Shown: positions 9,079-17,596 of the stretch, piece by piece
Layout of the letters: the number at the start of each line of letters is the position of its first letter
Numbering within the stretch: position 1 is the first letter of the stretch
Source: Mycobacterium sp. 852014-52450_SCH5900713
GTDB lineage: Bacteria > Actinomycetota > Actinomycetes > Mycobacteriales > Mycobacteriaceae
Direction: 5' to 3'
NCBI RefSeq assembly: GCF_001667075.1
Contig: NZ_LZIL01000050.1
Location: forward strand, 62,001 to 126,000
Length of the DNA: 64,000 bases
The notes under the pieces: generated by a model
What the model was told of the DNA's origin: nothing
The model's database searches: none
What the model saw: only the letters and a program-made list of their open reading frames with translations
Program-made: the position numbers and the translations under genes

Positions 9079-10260
9079 ATGACCGAGGTGACCGCCCAGA
9101 AAATTCATGTCGTCGTGGTCGGAGGCGGGTACGCCGGAACACTGGCCGCCAACCATCTACGTCAACGTCCGGACATCGACATCACCCTGGTGAACTCCCG
9201 CCCCGTCTTCGTGGAGCGAATCCGCCTGCATCAGTTGGTGGCCGACACCGGCGCCGCGACCGCCGACTACGCCACTCTGCTGGGCGAGGGCATCCGATTG
9301 GTCGTCGACACCGTCGACCGCATCGAGGCCACCGCGCGGCGGGTCCTGCTGTCCTCGGGCGCCGAGCTCGACTACGACTACCTGATCTATGCGGTCGGCA
9401 GCACCGGCGCGACGCCGGTGGCGGTGCCCGGATTCGCGGACTTCGCGTACGCGGTGTCCGACCTGGAAAGCGCGCAGCGGTTGCGCTATGCGCTTGTCGA
9501 CCTGCCGCTGGCCGCGCCCGTCACGGTCGTCGGCGGCGGCCTGACCGGCATCGAAACGGCCGCCGAGCTGGCCGAACAGGGCCGCCAAGTGACCCTGGTG
9601 TGCGGCGCCGCGCTCGGCCCGTCGCTGAGCAAGCGGGGCAGGCGCTCGGTCGCCAAGCGCCTGCGCGGCTTCGGAGTCATCGTGCTGGAATCCGCGATGG
9701 TGACCGAGGTGCGCTGGGACGCGGTGGTGCTCGCCGACGGCGCCGTGCTGCCGAGCGCGGCGACCATCTGGACGGCCGGATTCACGGTGCCGGACCTGGC
9801 CGCGCGCAGCGGGCTGAGCACGGACGCGGTGGGCCGGCTGCTCACCGACGAGACGCTGACCAGTGTGGACAACCCCTACGTCGTCGCGGCGGGGGACGCC
9901 GCCGCGCCGTCGGGACAGCCCCTGCGGATGAGTTGCCAGGCCGCCGGGCCGTTGGGCGCGCAAGCCGCCAACACCGTGCTCAACCGCATCGCCGGAACCG
10001 CCCCGGCCCCGCTCAGTCAGGCGTTCGTCGGTCAGTGCATCAGCCTCGGCCGCACCTACGGCACGGTGCAGCTGTCGCGCACCGACGACACCCCGGTGAA
10101 CATGGCGCTGGGCGGCCGGACCGGCGCGTCCATCAAAGAGGCCATCTGCAAGGGAACGCTGTGGGCCATCCGGCGCGAGGCCGCCAAGCCCGGCTCCTAC
10201 CTCTGGCTCAAGGGCGGCAAGAGGCCCGCGCAGACACCGGCCGAGATCGCCCTGCGATGA
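9079..10260 (+). CDS. FAD/NAD(P)-dependent oxidoreductase (NDH-2-like), ECF41 partner
   Basis: The 393-residue protein has two dinucleotide-binding folds. The first, VVVGGGYAGTLAANHL, is at the N-terminus and binds FAD. The second, VTVVGGGLTGIETAAELAE, is near residue 150 and binds NAD(P)H. A late FAD contact YVVAAGDAA lies near 275. The architecture is that of type II NADH dehydrogenases and related quinone or ferredoxin reductases, but it is shorter and lacks an obvious C-terminal membrane helix. AGGAGA precedes the ATG. Its stop overlaps the start of the sigma gene, and oxidoreductases are one of the standard neighbours of ECF41 factors. The electron acceptor is unknown. Confidence 0.85.
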   Translation: MTEVTAQKIHVVVVGGGYAGTLAANHLRQRPDIDITLVNSRPVFVERIRLHQLVADTGAATADYATLLGEGIRLVVDTVDRIEATARRVLLSSGAELDYDYLIYAVGSTGATPVAVPGFADFAYAVSDLESAQRLRYALVDLPLAAPVTVVGGGLTGIETAAELAEQGRQVTLVCGAALGPSLSKRGRRSVAKRLRGFGVIVLESAMVTEVRWDAVVLADGAVLPSAATIWTAGFTVPDLAARSGLSTDAVGRLLTDETLTSVDNPYVVAAGDAAAPSGQPLRMSCQAAGPLGAQAANTVLNRIAGTAPAPLSQAFVGQCISLGRTYGTVQLSRTDDTPVNMALGGRTGASIKEAICKGTLWAIRREAAKPGSYLWLKGGKRPAQTPAEIALR

Positions 10261-11168
10261 CGCCCCCACCGGCCGGCAGTGAGCACGCGGAACGGTTCAC
10301 CGTGCTGCGGCCGCTGCTGTTCACCATCGCCTACGAGATGCTGGGCTCGGCCACCGAAGCCGACGACGTGCTGCAGGACAGCTATCTGCGGTGGGCGGCG
10401 GTCGACCTGTCGACGGTGCGCGACACCAAGTCGTATCTGGCCCAGCTGGTGACCCGCCAGGCCCTCAACGCGCTGCGCGCCGACGCGCGTCGCCGCGAGG
10501 ACTATGTGGGGCCGTGGCTGCCCGAGCCGCTGTTGCTCGACGAGCAGGATCCTTCCACCGATGTCGTTCTGGCGGAATCGATTTCGATGGCGATGTTGGT
10601 CCTGCTGGAGACGCTGAGTCCCGACGAGCGGGCGGTGTTCGTATTACGCGAGGTGTTCGGCTTCGACTACGGCGAGATCGCCGAGGCGGTGGGCAAGCCG
10701 GCACCGACGGTCCGGCAGGTGGCGCACCGGGCGCGTGAGCACGTGCGGGCGCGGCGGAAGAGGTTCGACGCGACGGACCCGCAACGCAACGAGCAGATCA
10801 CCGCGCAGTTCCTCGCGACGGCGGCCACCGGCGATGTGGAGACGCTGATGACGATGCTCGCGCCCGACGCCACCTGGACGGCGGACAGCGGCGGCAAGGT
10901 GTCCGCGGCGCGCCGGCCGGTGGTGGGGGCCGATCGGGTGGCCCGGGCCATCGTCGGCCTGATCCGCAAGGCGACGGAGCTCGCGGAGTTCCGCGTCGAC
11001 ATGGTGACGTGCAACAGCGCGCCGGCCGTGCTGCTCTACCTCGGCGATCACCTCGAAGGGGTGATCACGCTGGAAATCGCCGACGACAAGATCACCAACT
11101 TCTACGTGACCCGCAACCCGGACAAGCTGGTGGCGCTGGCGACCGCCCGTGACGTCAGCCGCGGCTAG
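10257..11168 (+). CDS. ECF41 (SigJ-like) RNA polymerase sigma factor
   Basis: The ATG at 10257 overlaps the preceding stop (ATGA) and gives 303 residues. The order is sigma-2 (about 10-80), linker, sigma-4 helix-turn-helix (about 110-165), then a SnoaL-like C-terminal domain. Diagnostic ECF41 motifs are all present: WLPEP in the linker, DSGGK (family DGGGK) in the extension, and NPDKL near the C-terminus. In this group the fused C-terminal domain replaces a separate anti-sigma factor and tunes activity. The open frame upstream of this ATG lies inside the oxidoreductase gene and is not real. It resembles M. tuberculosis SigJ but need not be its orthologue. Confidence 0.92.
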   Translation: MTPPPAGSEHAERFTVLRPLLFTIAYEMLGSATEADDVLQDSYLRWAAVDLSTVRDTKSYLAQLVTRQALNALRADARRREDYVGPWLPEPLLLDEQDPSTDVVLAESISMAMLVLLETLSPDERAVFVLREVFGFDYGEIAEAVGKPAPTVRQVAHRAREHVRARRKRFDATDPQRNEQITAQFLATAATGDVETLMTMLAPDATWTADSGGKVSAARRPVVGADRVARAIVGLIRKATELAEFRVDMVTCNSAPAVLLYLGDHLEGVITLEIADDKITNFYVTRNPDKLVALATARDVSRG

Positions 11169-11196
11169 GTGACCGCACTTCTGTCAAGCTAGGGCG

Positions 11197-12450
11197 GTGC
11201 GTATCGACCGGCTCGGCGACTATGGCGCCGCACCGCAGGTGCTGCGCGCCGTGGGCGAGGCCACGGCACGCCTCGGCCTGCCGCCGCCGGCCGCGCTGAC
11301 CGGCGACTGGTTCGGCGCGCTGGCGGTGATCGCCCCGAGCGTGTCGGCGCAGCCGGTCGATCCCGGCGCGGCCTTCGCGGTCCGGCTCGATTCGCAAACG
11401 GTCGACTCGCAAGCGGTGGGCGGCGGCTGGATCGGCTACCTCTCCTATCCCGATCCCGGCGCCGAGGGCGGTCCGAACCGGATCCCCGAAGCCGCGGGCG
11501 GTTGGACCGACTGCGTCCTGCGCCGCGACCGGGACGGGCAGTGGTGGTACGAAAGCCTGTCGGGCGCGCCGATGCCGGGCTGGCTGGCGGCCGCGCTCGC
11601 GACCGCGCCGCCGCCGCAGCGCGACTGCCGGATCGACTGGGGGCCCTCCGATCGGGCGGCTCACCGCGACGGGGTGCTTAACTGCCTCGAGGCCATCCGC
11701 GCCGGCGAGGTCTACCAGGCGTGCGTGTGCACGCACTTCACCGGTACGGTCTCGGGCGCCCCGCTCGACTTCTTCGCCGACGGCATCGCCCGCACCTCCC
11801 CGGCTCGCGCGGCGTATCTCGCCGGGCCGTGGGGCGCGGTGGCGTCGCTGTCCCCGGAGCTCTTCCTGCGGCGGCGCGGCACGCTCGTGACCTCCAGCCC
11901 GATCAAGGGCACCCTGCCCCTGGACGCCTGGCCGTCCGCGCTGCGGGCGTCGGCGAAAGAGGTGGCCGAAAACATCATGATCGTGGACCTGGTGCGCAAC
12001 GACCTCGGCCGGGTGGCGCTCGTCGGCACCGTGACCGTGCCCGAGTTGTTGGTGGTCCGGCGCGCCCCCGGCGTGTGGCACCTGGTGTCCACCGTCTCGG
12101 CGCGGGTTCCCGTCGAACTGCCGACTTCGGCGCTGCTCGACGCCGCCTTCCCGCCGGCCTCGGTTACCGGGACACCCAAACACCGGGCCCGCCAACTGCT
12201 CTCGCAATGGGAGCCGCATCGTCGCGGAATATATTGCGGCACAATCGGTTTAGCATCCCCCGTGGCCGGATGCGAGCTGAACGTCGCCATCCGCACGGTC
12301 GAATTCGACCCCCGGGGCGGCGCCGTGCTCGGCGTCGGCGGGGGAATCACCGCCGACTCGGATCCCGACGCCGAATGGGCCGAATGCCTGCACAAGGCGT
12401 CCCCCATTGTCGGGCAGCCGCGCATCGCCGCCGCGTTTTCGGCCGGCTGA
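11197..12450 (+). CDS. pabB: Aminodeoxychorismate synthase component I
   Basis: This 417-residue chorismate-utilising enzyme converts chorismate to 4-amino-4-deoxychorismate for folate synthesis. The conserved C-terminal block is present: SPELFLRRRG, SSPIKGT, then VDLVRNDLGRV, PGVWHLVSTV, FPPASVTGTPK and the terminal IYCGTIGLAS. The lysine in SPIKGT is the usual nucleophile-region marker of PabB rather than TrpE. The GTG at 11197 is the only suitable start; AGGG lies close upstream. It is the orthologue of Rv1005c and is convergent with rsmI, with four bases between the stops. Confidence 0.88.
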   Translation: MRIDRLGDYGAAPQVLRAVGEATARLGLPPPAALTGDWFGALAVIAPSVSAQPVDPGAAFAVRLDSQTVDSQAVGGGWIGYLSYPDPGAEGGPNRIPEAAGGWTDCVLRRDRDGQWWYESLSGAPMPGWLAAALATAPPPQRDCRIDWGPSDRAAHRDGVLNCLEAIRAGEVYQACVCTHFTGTVSGAPLDFFADGIARTSPARAAYLAGPWGAVASLSPELFLRRRGTLVTSSPIKGTLPLDAWPSALRASAKEVAENIMIVDLVRNDLGRVALVGTVTVPELLVVRRAPGVWHLVSTVSARVPVELPTSALLDAAFPPASVTGTPKHRARQLLSQWEPHRRGIYCGTIGLASPVAGCELNVAIRTVEFDPRGGAVLGVGGGITADSDPDAEWAECLHKASPIVGQPRIAAAFSAG

Positions 12451-12454
12451 CCCC

Positions 12455-13291
12455 TCACCCGCGGCGGGACTGCAGGACCGCGTCGTAGAGCTGCCGCGAA
12501 CGCACGCCCGGATTCGCGTCGGCCACCTCACCGCAGGCGTCCTTGACACGGGCGCCGCCGGCGACCAGCTCCTCCACCTGCGCGACCAGCGACGGCAGGT
12601 CGGCGCGGGGGGTGGCGCCGGCGAGCACGACGGTGATCTCGCCGAGCACCCCGTCGTCCGCCCACGCCGCCAGGTCGTCGAGCGATCCGCGCACCACCTC
12701 CTCGTGCACTTTGGTCAGTTCCCGGCAGATCGCCGCCCGACGGTCACCGCCGAGCCGGTCGACGGCATCGCGCAGACACGCCTCCAACCGGCGCGGCGAT
12801 TCGAAGAAGACGCAGGTGCGTCGCTCGTCGGCCAGCGACTCCAGCCAGGTCCGCCGCGCCGCCTTCTTGCGCGGGGCGAAACCCTCGAAACAGAACTTCT
12901 CCGCCGGCAGACCGGACAGCGCCAGCGCGGTCATCACCGCCGACGGGCCCGGCAGACAGGTCACCGGAAGGTCAGCCTCCACGCACGCCGCTACCAGCCG
13001 AAAGCCGGGGTCGCTGATCAGCGGCATCCCGGCATCGCTGACCACCAGCACCGTCGCGCCCGCCTTGAGGGCGGCGATCAGCGAGTCCACCCGGGCCGCC
13101 TCGACCCGGTCGAACAGGCTGATCACCCGGCCGGAAATGGCGACATCCAGCGCTTTCGCCAGCGTCCGCACCCTGCGGGTGTCCTCGGCCGCCACCACGT
13201 CCGCGTGGGCGAGGGCGTCCATTAGGCGGGGCGAGGCGTCCGAAGGCTGACCCAACGGGGTCGCGCCCAGCAACAGGCGGCCAGTGGTCAT
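12455..13291 (-). CDS. rsmI: 16S rRNA 2'-O-ribose C1402 methyltransferase RsmI
   Basis: The 278-residue product starts MTTGRLLLGATPLGQPSD and has the tetrapyrrole-methylase fold of RsmI. AEDTRRVRTL near 35, DAGMPLISDPGF near 90, CLPGPSAVMTALALSG near 120 and FEGFAPRKKAAR near 145 are all family hallmarks. It methylates the ribose of C1402 in the decoding centre of the 30S subunit using S-adenosylmethionine. I use the ATG at 13291 because the track of codons before it is the reverse of the pmt leader. TAGGCT lies seven bases upstream, so the mRNA is probably leaderless. It diverges from pmt by only 25 bases. Confidence 0.93.
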   Translation of the reverse strand: MTTGRLLLGATPLGQPSDASPRLMDALAHADVVAAEDTRRVRTLAKALDVAISGRVISLFDRVEAARVDSLIAALKAGATVLVVSDAGMPLISDPGFRLVAACVEADLPVTCLPGPSAVMTALALSGLPAEKFCFEGFAPRKKAARRTWLESLADERRTCVFFESPRRLEACLRDAVDRLGGDRRAAICRELTKVHEEVVRGSLDDLAAWADDGVLGEITVVLAGATPRADLPSLVAQVEELVAGGARVKDACGEVADANPGVRSRQLYDAVLQSRRG

Positions 13292-13298
13292 GACGGAC

Positions 13299-13308
13299 AG
13301 CCTACGAT
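13299..13308. promoter_or_regulatory. Overlapping divergent -10 elements for rsmI and pmt
   Basis: On the minus strand TAGGCT (13304-13299) lies seven bases before the rsmI ATG. On the plus strand TACGAT (13303-13308) lies eight bases before the pmt ATG at 13317. Both fit the mycobacterial TANNNT -10 placed for leaderless mRNAs, and the two hexamers share two base pairs. Confidence 0.55.
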
Positions 13309-13316
13309 CGACACCG

Positions 13317-14897
13317 ATGTCCGCCCCGCCCCGCGAAGCGTCCTTGAACGTAGAAGATGCCGGCCCGGAGCGTGTCGTGCCCGTCGTCAGCCCGGGTCCG
13401 ATGGTTCCGGTGGCCGACTTCGGGCCCACCGATCAAATCCGCGGCTGGGTCGTCACGGGGGTGGTCGCCGTCCTGGCGGCGATCACCCGATTCCTCAATC
13501 TCGGTTCGCCGACCGATGCCGGCACCCCCGTCTTCGACGAGAAGCACTACGCGCCGCAGGCCTGGCAGGCGCTGCACAACCACGGCGTGGAGGACAACCC
13601 CGGGTTCGGCTTGGTGGTCCATCCGCCGGTCGGCAAGCAGCTGATCGCGCTCGGCGAGGCCATCTTCGGGTACGACGGCGTCGGCTGGCGGTTCACCGGC
13701 GCCCTGCTCGGCGTGGTGCTGGTGGTCTTGGTGATGAGGACCGTCCGGCGAATCAGCCGCTCGACGCTCGTCGGCGCCATCGCCGGCGTGCTGGTGATCT
13801 GCGACGGTGTCAGCTTCGTTGCCGCGCGCACCGCGCTGCTCGACGGCATTCTCACCTTCTTCGTGGTCGCGGCGTTCGGCGCGCTCATCGTTGACCGGGA
13901 TCAGGTGCGCCAGCGCATGCACGTCGCGCTGCTCGAGGGGCGCGCCGCCGAGACGGTGTGGGGCCCGCGGCTGGGTGTGCGCTGGTGGCGCTTCCTGGCG
14001 GGCGTCCTGCTCGGATTGGCTTGCGGGACAAAATGGTCCGGGCTGTATTTCGTGCTGTTCTTCGGCGTGATGTCGTTGGCATTCGACGTCGCGGCGCGGC
14101 GCCAGTACCAGGTGCCCAACCCGTGGCGGGGCGTTTTGCGGCGTGACCTGCTCCCCACCGCTTACGCACTCGCGCTCGTCCCGTCCGCGGTGTACCTGGC
14201 CAGTTACGCGCCGTGGTTCGCGTCCGAGACGGCGATCGATCGACACGAGGTGGGCCAGTCGATCGGCCCGCACTCGGTGGTGCCGCTGCCCGACGCCATC
14301 CGCTCGCTATGGCACTACACCGTCAAGGCTTTCGATTTTCATAAAAGCCTGACGAACGCCGCCGGGAACTACCACCCATGGGAGTCCAAGCCGTGGAGCT
14401 GGCCGATGTCGTTGCGGCCCGTGCTGTACGCGATCGATCAGCAGAACGTCTCCGGGTGCGGCGCGCAGTCGTGCGTCAAGGCGGAGATGCTGGTGGGCAC
14501 ACCGGCCATGTGGTGGCTCGCGGTCCCGGTCCTGCTCTATGCGGCCTGGCGCACCTTCGTCCGCCGCGACTGGCGTTACGCCGTTGTGCTGACCGGATAT
14601 TGCGCGGGGTGGCTGCCCTGGTTCGCCGACATCGACCGCCAGATGTACTTCTTCTACGCGGCGACGATGGCGCCGTTCCTGGTGATGGGGATCGCGCTGA
14701 TTTGTGGGGACATCCTCTACCAGCCGGGCCGCGCCCGCGGGTTCAGCTCGGAACGACGCACGCTCGGGCTGATCGCCGTCTGCTGCTACGTCGCGTTGGT
14801 GGTGACGAACTTCGCCTGGCTCTTCCCGGTGCTCACCGGCCTGCCGATTTCGCAGCAGACTTGGGACATGGAGATCTGGCTGCCCAGCTGGCGGTAG
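13317..14897 (+). CDS. pmt: Polyprenol-phosphate-mannose protein O-mannosyltransferase
   Basis: This 526-residue GT39 membrane enzyme transfers mannose from polyprenyl-phosphomannose to secreted proteins during Sec export. The catalytic acidic pair is in TPVFDEKHY near 60-67, followed by VHPPVGK and many membrane helices. I start at 13317 rather than at the upstream GTG 13284 or ATG 13290. The N-terminus MSAPPREAS then has the same spacing to VVPVVSPGP as the M. tuberculosis protein, and a TACGAT -10 sits eight bases upstream. Late motifs FADIDRQMYFFYAATMAPF and the ending EIWLPSWR are typical of mycobacterial Pmt (Rv1002c). Confidence 0.95.
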   Translation: MSAPPREASLNVEDAGPERVVPVVSPGPMVPVADFGPTDQIRGWVVTGVVAVLAAITRFLNLGSPTDAGTPVFDEKHYAPQAWQALHNHGVEDNPGFGLVVHPPVGKQLIALGEAIFGYDGVGWRFTGALLGVVLVVLVMRTVRRISRSTLVGAIAGVLVICDGVSFVAARTALLDGILTFFVVAAFGALIVDRDQVRQRMHVALLEGRAAETVWGPRLGVRWWRFLAGVLLGLACGTKWSGLYFVLFFGVMSLAFDVAARRQYQVPNPWRGVLRRDLLPTAYALALVPSAVYLASYAPWFASETAIDRHEVGQSIGPHSVVPLPDAIRSLWHYTVKAFDFHKSLTNAAGNYHPWESKPWSWPMSLRPVLYAIDQQNVSGCGAQSCVKAEMLVGTPAMWWLAVPVLLYAAWRTFVRRDWRYAVVLTGYCAGWLPWFADIDRQMYFFYAATMAPFLVMGIALICGDILYQPGRARGFSSERRTLGLIAVCCYVALVVTNFAWLFPVLTGLPISQQTWDMEIWLPSWR

Positions 14898-14919
14898 TGT
14901 GCGCGCGGCAATGTCGACG

Positions 14920-16131
14920 TTAAAGCGGGTCGCGGGCGACCGGACAGGACATGCAGCGGGGCCCGCCGCGGCCGGTGCCCAACTCGGACCCCGCGATGGT
15001 CAGCACCTCGATGCCCGCGTCCTGCAGCCGCGCGTTGGTCTGCGCGTTGCGCTCGTAGGCGACGACGACGCCGGGCGCCAACGCCAACGTGTTGTTGCCG
15101 TCGTCCCACTGTTCCCGTTCGGCGATGACGGGGTCCAACCCCGTGTCGATCACGCGCAGCTGGTCGATCTCCATGGCCTTGGCGGCGGCCTCCAGAAACG
15201 GCGCCTCGTCGCTGATGGCAACGCCGTCCGGCGTGCGCTCGATCGTGAACGCCGAGAGCGTGTCGACGACGTTGGCGTACATCACCACGGTGTCGGTGTC
15301 GACCATCGTGCACACCGTGTCCAAGTGCATCTGCGCGCGCCGCTGGGCGATCGGCACGGCCAGCACCTTGTGCGCGAGGTCGTCGTCAAAAAGGCTACGG
15401 GCCAACGCTTCCGCTCCCGCCGGGGTGGTGCGCTCGCCCACGCCGACCGCGACCACACCGGGGGCGAGCAGCAGCACGTCACCTCCCTCGACCGGAGCGG
15501 TGCGCGACTCGTAGGCGCGCCGCACCCCGGTGAACCGCGGGTGATGGGCGTAGATGAGATCGGTCAACGACGCCTCGCGCACCCGAGCGCGCAGCGCAAG
15601 CGTGGGGATGACCACCCGCGGGCCGATCCAAATCGACGAGTCACGGGTGAACACCAGGTTGGGCAGTGGCTCGATGACGAAGTCGGCCCCATGGTGCATG
15701 CGCAGCACCAACGACACGTCGGTGCGGATGTCCGACGGCAATTCGTTGAACGTCATGCCGGCCATCAGCACCTGGGCCAGCCTGCCCGCGTCCAGCCCCC
15801 GCAGGTACGCCGAAAGAGATTGCGCCAGCGGCACTCCGAGCCGGCGCGCGTCGACCGCGGCGGCGACGCCCTGCATCCGCGCGGCCCCGCTGTGGGTCAG
15901 CGCCTCGGCCAGCAGGTCCGACAAGAGCAGCACCTGCACGCCGCGGGAACGCAGCAGCTCGGCGAACTGGTCGTGTTCCTCTTGCGCGCGGGCGACCCAG
16001 GGCAACCCGTCGAAGAGCAACTGGTCCATGTTGCGCGGATTGAGCCGACGCAACTCGCCGCCGGGGCGGTGCAGGATGACGGCCCGCAGCGTGCCAACCT
16101 CGGAATTGGTGCCCAGCTCAACCACATCCAC
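14920..16131 (-). CDS. arcA: Arginine deiminase
   Basis: The 403-residue enzyme hydrolyses arginine to citrulline and ammonia. The guanidino-modifying-enzyme landmarks are all present: FTRDSSIW near 165, the histidine in MHLDTVCTM near 268, and the nucleophilic cysteine in GGPRCMSCP near the C-terminus. It matches M. tuberculosis Rv1001 along its full length. No ornithine carbamoyltransferase or carbamate kinase lies nearby, so this is a lone ArcA rather than an energy-yielding ADI operon. The GTG at 16131 is preceded by ACTACCGT-type spacing (TACCGT at 16144-16139, seven bases away), suggesting a leaderless mRNA. It is convergent with pmt. Confidence 0.95.
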   Translation of the reverse strand: MDVVELGTNSEVGTLRAVILHRPGGELRRLNPRNMDQLLFDGLPWVARAQEEHDQFAELLRSRGVQVLLLSDLLAEALTHSGAARMQGVAAAVDARRLGVPLAQSLSAYLRGLDAGRLAQVLMAGMTFNELPSDIRTDVSLVLRMHHGADFVIEPLPNLVFTRDSSIWIGPRVVIPTLALRARVREASLTDLIYAHHPRFTGVRRAYESRTAPVEGGDVLLLAPGVVAVGVGERTTPAGAEALARSLFDDDLAHKVLAVPIAQRRAQMHLDTVCTMVDTDTVVMYANVVDTLSAFTIERTPDGVAISDEAPFLEAAAKAMEIDQLRVIDTGLDPVIAEREQWDDGNNTLALAPGVVVAYERNAQTNARLQDAGIEVLTIAGSELGTGRGGPRCMSCPVARDPL

Positions 16132-16138
16132 ACTGAAA

Positions 16139-16144
16139 ACGGTA
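16139..16144 (-). promoter_or_regulatory. -10 element of arcA (leaderless)
   Basis: TACCGT on the minus strand ends seven bases before the arcA GTG. The spacing puts the transcription start on or next to the initiation codon. Confidence 0.45.
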
Positions 16145-16188
16145 GCCGCTCACGCCGCCGGTCCCCTCTTCATCGAACGGATGTGCGA

Positions 16189-16194
16189 TAGACT
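16189..16194 (+). promoter_or_regulatory. -10 element of the AlkB-like gene (leaderless)
   Basis: TAGACT on the plus strand is followed by seven bases and then GTG at 16202. This decides the start among three in-frame candidates (16181, 16202, 16208). Confidence 0.45.
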
Positions 16195-16201
16195 CGGCCC
16201 C

Positions 16202-16807
16202 GTGGAGATGGCGGTACAAGGCTCCCTGTTCCAGCACACCGAGCGCAGAGAACTCGGTGACGGCGCGTTTATCGAGATCCGCGCGGGCTGGCTCACCGAG
16301 GCCGACGACCTGCTCGAAGGCCTGCTATCCACCGTGCCCTGGCGGGAGGAACGCCGCCAGATGTATGACCGGGTGGTCGACGTGCCGCGGCTGGTCAGCT
16401 TTCACGACCTCACCGTCGACGAGCCGCCCCATCCGCTGCTTTCCCGGCTGCGGCGCCGGCTCAACGACATCTACGCGGGCGAGCTCGGCGAGCCCTTCAC
16501 CACGGTCGGGTTGTGCTGCTACCGGGATGGCTCCGACAGCGTCGCCTGGCACGGAGACACCATCGGCCGCAGCAGCTCCGAGGACACCATGGTCGCGATC
16601 ATCAGCCTGGGCGCCACCCGTACCTTCGCCATGCGCCGGCGCGCACGTCCTTCTAAAGGTCCATCGTTGCGGCTGCCGCAGGCGCACGGGGATCTGCTGG
16701 TGATGGGCGGATCCTGTCAACGCACCTGGGAGCACGCCGTGCCCAAGACGTCGGCACCGGTGGGCCCGCGCGTCAGCATCCAGTTCCGGCCCCGCGGCGT
16801 GCGCTAG
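16202..16807 (+). CDS. AlkB-like Fe(II)/2-oxoglutarate dioxygenase
   Basis: About 201 residues with a complete AlkB active site. The iron ligands are in WHGDTIG (HxD, near 119-121) and in WEHAVPK (near 178). The 2-oxoglutarate-binding RVSIQFR (RxxxxxR) lies at the C-terminus, with SLGATRTF before it. Such enzymes remove alkyl groups from nucleic acid bases by oxidation. It is the orthologue of Rv1000c. The start is uncertain: GTG 16202 is preferred because TAGACT lies seven bases upstream, while ATG 16208 or 16181 would shift it by a few residues. It ends inside the first copy of a 57-bp tandem repeat. Confidence 0.85.
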   Translation: MEMAVQGSLFQHTERRELGDGAFIEIRAGWLTEADDLLEGLLSTVPWREERRQMYDRVVDVPRLVSFHDLTVDEPPHPLLSRLRRRLNDIYAGELGEPFTTVGLCCYRDGSDSVAWHGDTIGRSSSEDTMVAIISLGATRTFAMRRRARPSKGPSLRLPQAHGDLLVMGGSCQRTWEHAVPKTSAPVGPRVSIQFRPRGVR

Positions 16808-16927
16808 GTCCGATTGCGCGATTCCTTGCTCGCGCCGTTCCGGCGCTCACCGTCATCGCGCTAGGTCCGGTTGCGCGATTCCTTGTTCGCGCCGTTCCGG
16901 CGCTCACCGTCATCGCGCTAGGTCCGG
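16801..16927. repeat. 57-bp tandem repeat (2.2 copies) with internal hairpins
   Basis: Copy 1 is 16801-16857, copy 2 is 16858-16914, and a 13-base partial third copy is 16915-16927. The two full copies differ at two positions. Each copy contains GCGCGA-(8)-TCGCGC (16816-16835 and 16873-16892), a perfect 6-bp stem. The repeat fills the gap between two convergent genes and supplies both of their stop codons (TAG in each direction), so it may act as a bidirectional terminator. It also has the form of a mycobacterial VNTR. Confidence 0.85.
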
Positions 16928-17568
16928 ACCGCCTTCACCGCGCTGACGAGCAAGTCGCGGGCGCGTTGCGTGTCGACCGGGACGACCGGCTGCCCCGGGG
17001 TCACCAGCGGGTTGGCGGTGACGATCACCTGGTAATCACCGAATTGGGCGGAGTAGTCGTAGAGCTCGCCGGTGCGGGGGCCCCCCGCGACCAGCGCCTG
17101 CAGGACGCGGTGCACCCCCAGCGTGTGGGTTCCGTCGATCTGCGGCGCGTCGACCACCTCGATGCCGCCCCGCAGTTGCGGACCGGAAAAGGCCACCTTG
17201 GCGCAGTCCTTACCGGGGTCGTTGAAGGGCAGGGCTTTTGAGGTCTCCACGGCGATGACCACGAACCGGTTGCCCTTGCCCTCGGCCGAAATCGCGGCCA
17301 TGTTGCCCTGCAGGTCCGGTGGCATTTCCGGCCCCGCCGCCGCTTTCGCGCAATTGGCGGGGTCGAACGTCAGCCCGTCGGGGAGCTTGCGGCCGGACAA
17401 CACCTTGGGATCGATCCCCCGTTCACCGATGTCGGTGACCCTGAAGTCGGGCCCGAAGCTCGACTTGACCTCGGAGACCTTCTTGATGTCGACCTTCGCC
17501 GAGGTGGCCCCCGTTGAGCAGCCGGCGAGCACACCCACCACCGCGACTGTGAACGCCACCTTGAACAT
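16918..17568 (-). CDS. DUF5642-type lipoprotein (paralogue A)
   Basis: With the ATG at 17568 the product is 216 residues with a lipoprotein signal: MFKVAFTVAVVGVLAGC, lipidated Cys at 17. The body contains DFRVTDIGERGIDP, a central pair of cysteines (FDPANCAK and GKDCAKVAF) that could form a disulphide, and the late segment YDYSAQFGDYQVIVTANPL. The same layout recurs in the next gene. A TAGATT hexamer seven bases before this ATG argues against the longer start at 17586. It is anchored outside the membrane and its function is unknown. Confidence 0.72.
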   Translation of the reverse strand: MFKVAFTVAVVGVLAGCSTGATSAKVDIKKVSEVKSSFGPDFRVTDIGERGIDPKVLSGRKLPDGLTFDPANCAKAAAGPEMPPDLQGNMAAISAEGKGNRFVVIAVETSKALPFNDPGKDCAKVAFSGPQLRGGIEVVDAPQIDGTHTLGVHRVLQALVAGGPRTGELYDYSAQFGDYQVIVTANPLVTPGQPVVPVDTQRARDLLVSAVKAVRT

Positions 17569-17575
17569 CGTGGCC

Positions 17576-17581
17576 AATCTA
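17576..17581 (-). promoter_or_regulatory. -10 element of DUF5642 lipoprotein A (leaderless)
   Basis: TAGATT on the minus strand, seven bases before the ATG at 17568; it supports the shorter start. Confidence 0.4.
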
Positions 17582-17596
17582 CCCAAGGCCGATGCG

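Noticed and set aside
8988..10256. N-terminal extension of the sigma factor frame
   Set aside because: It lies inside the oxidoreductase gene in another frame and is arginine-rich; the ECF41 protein begins at the overlapping ATG at 10257.
14920..16131. A full arginine deiminase energy operon
   Set aside because: Only arcA is present; neighbours are pmt and an AlkB-like gene, with no arcB, arcC or arcD.
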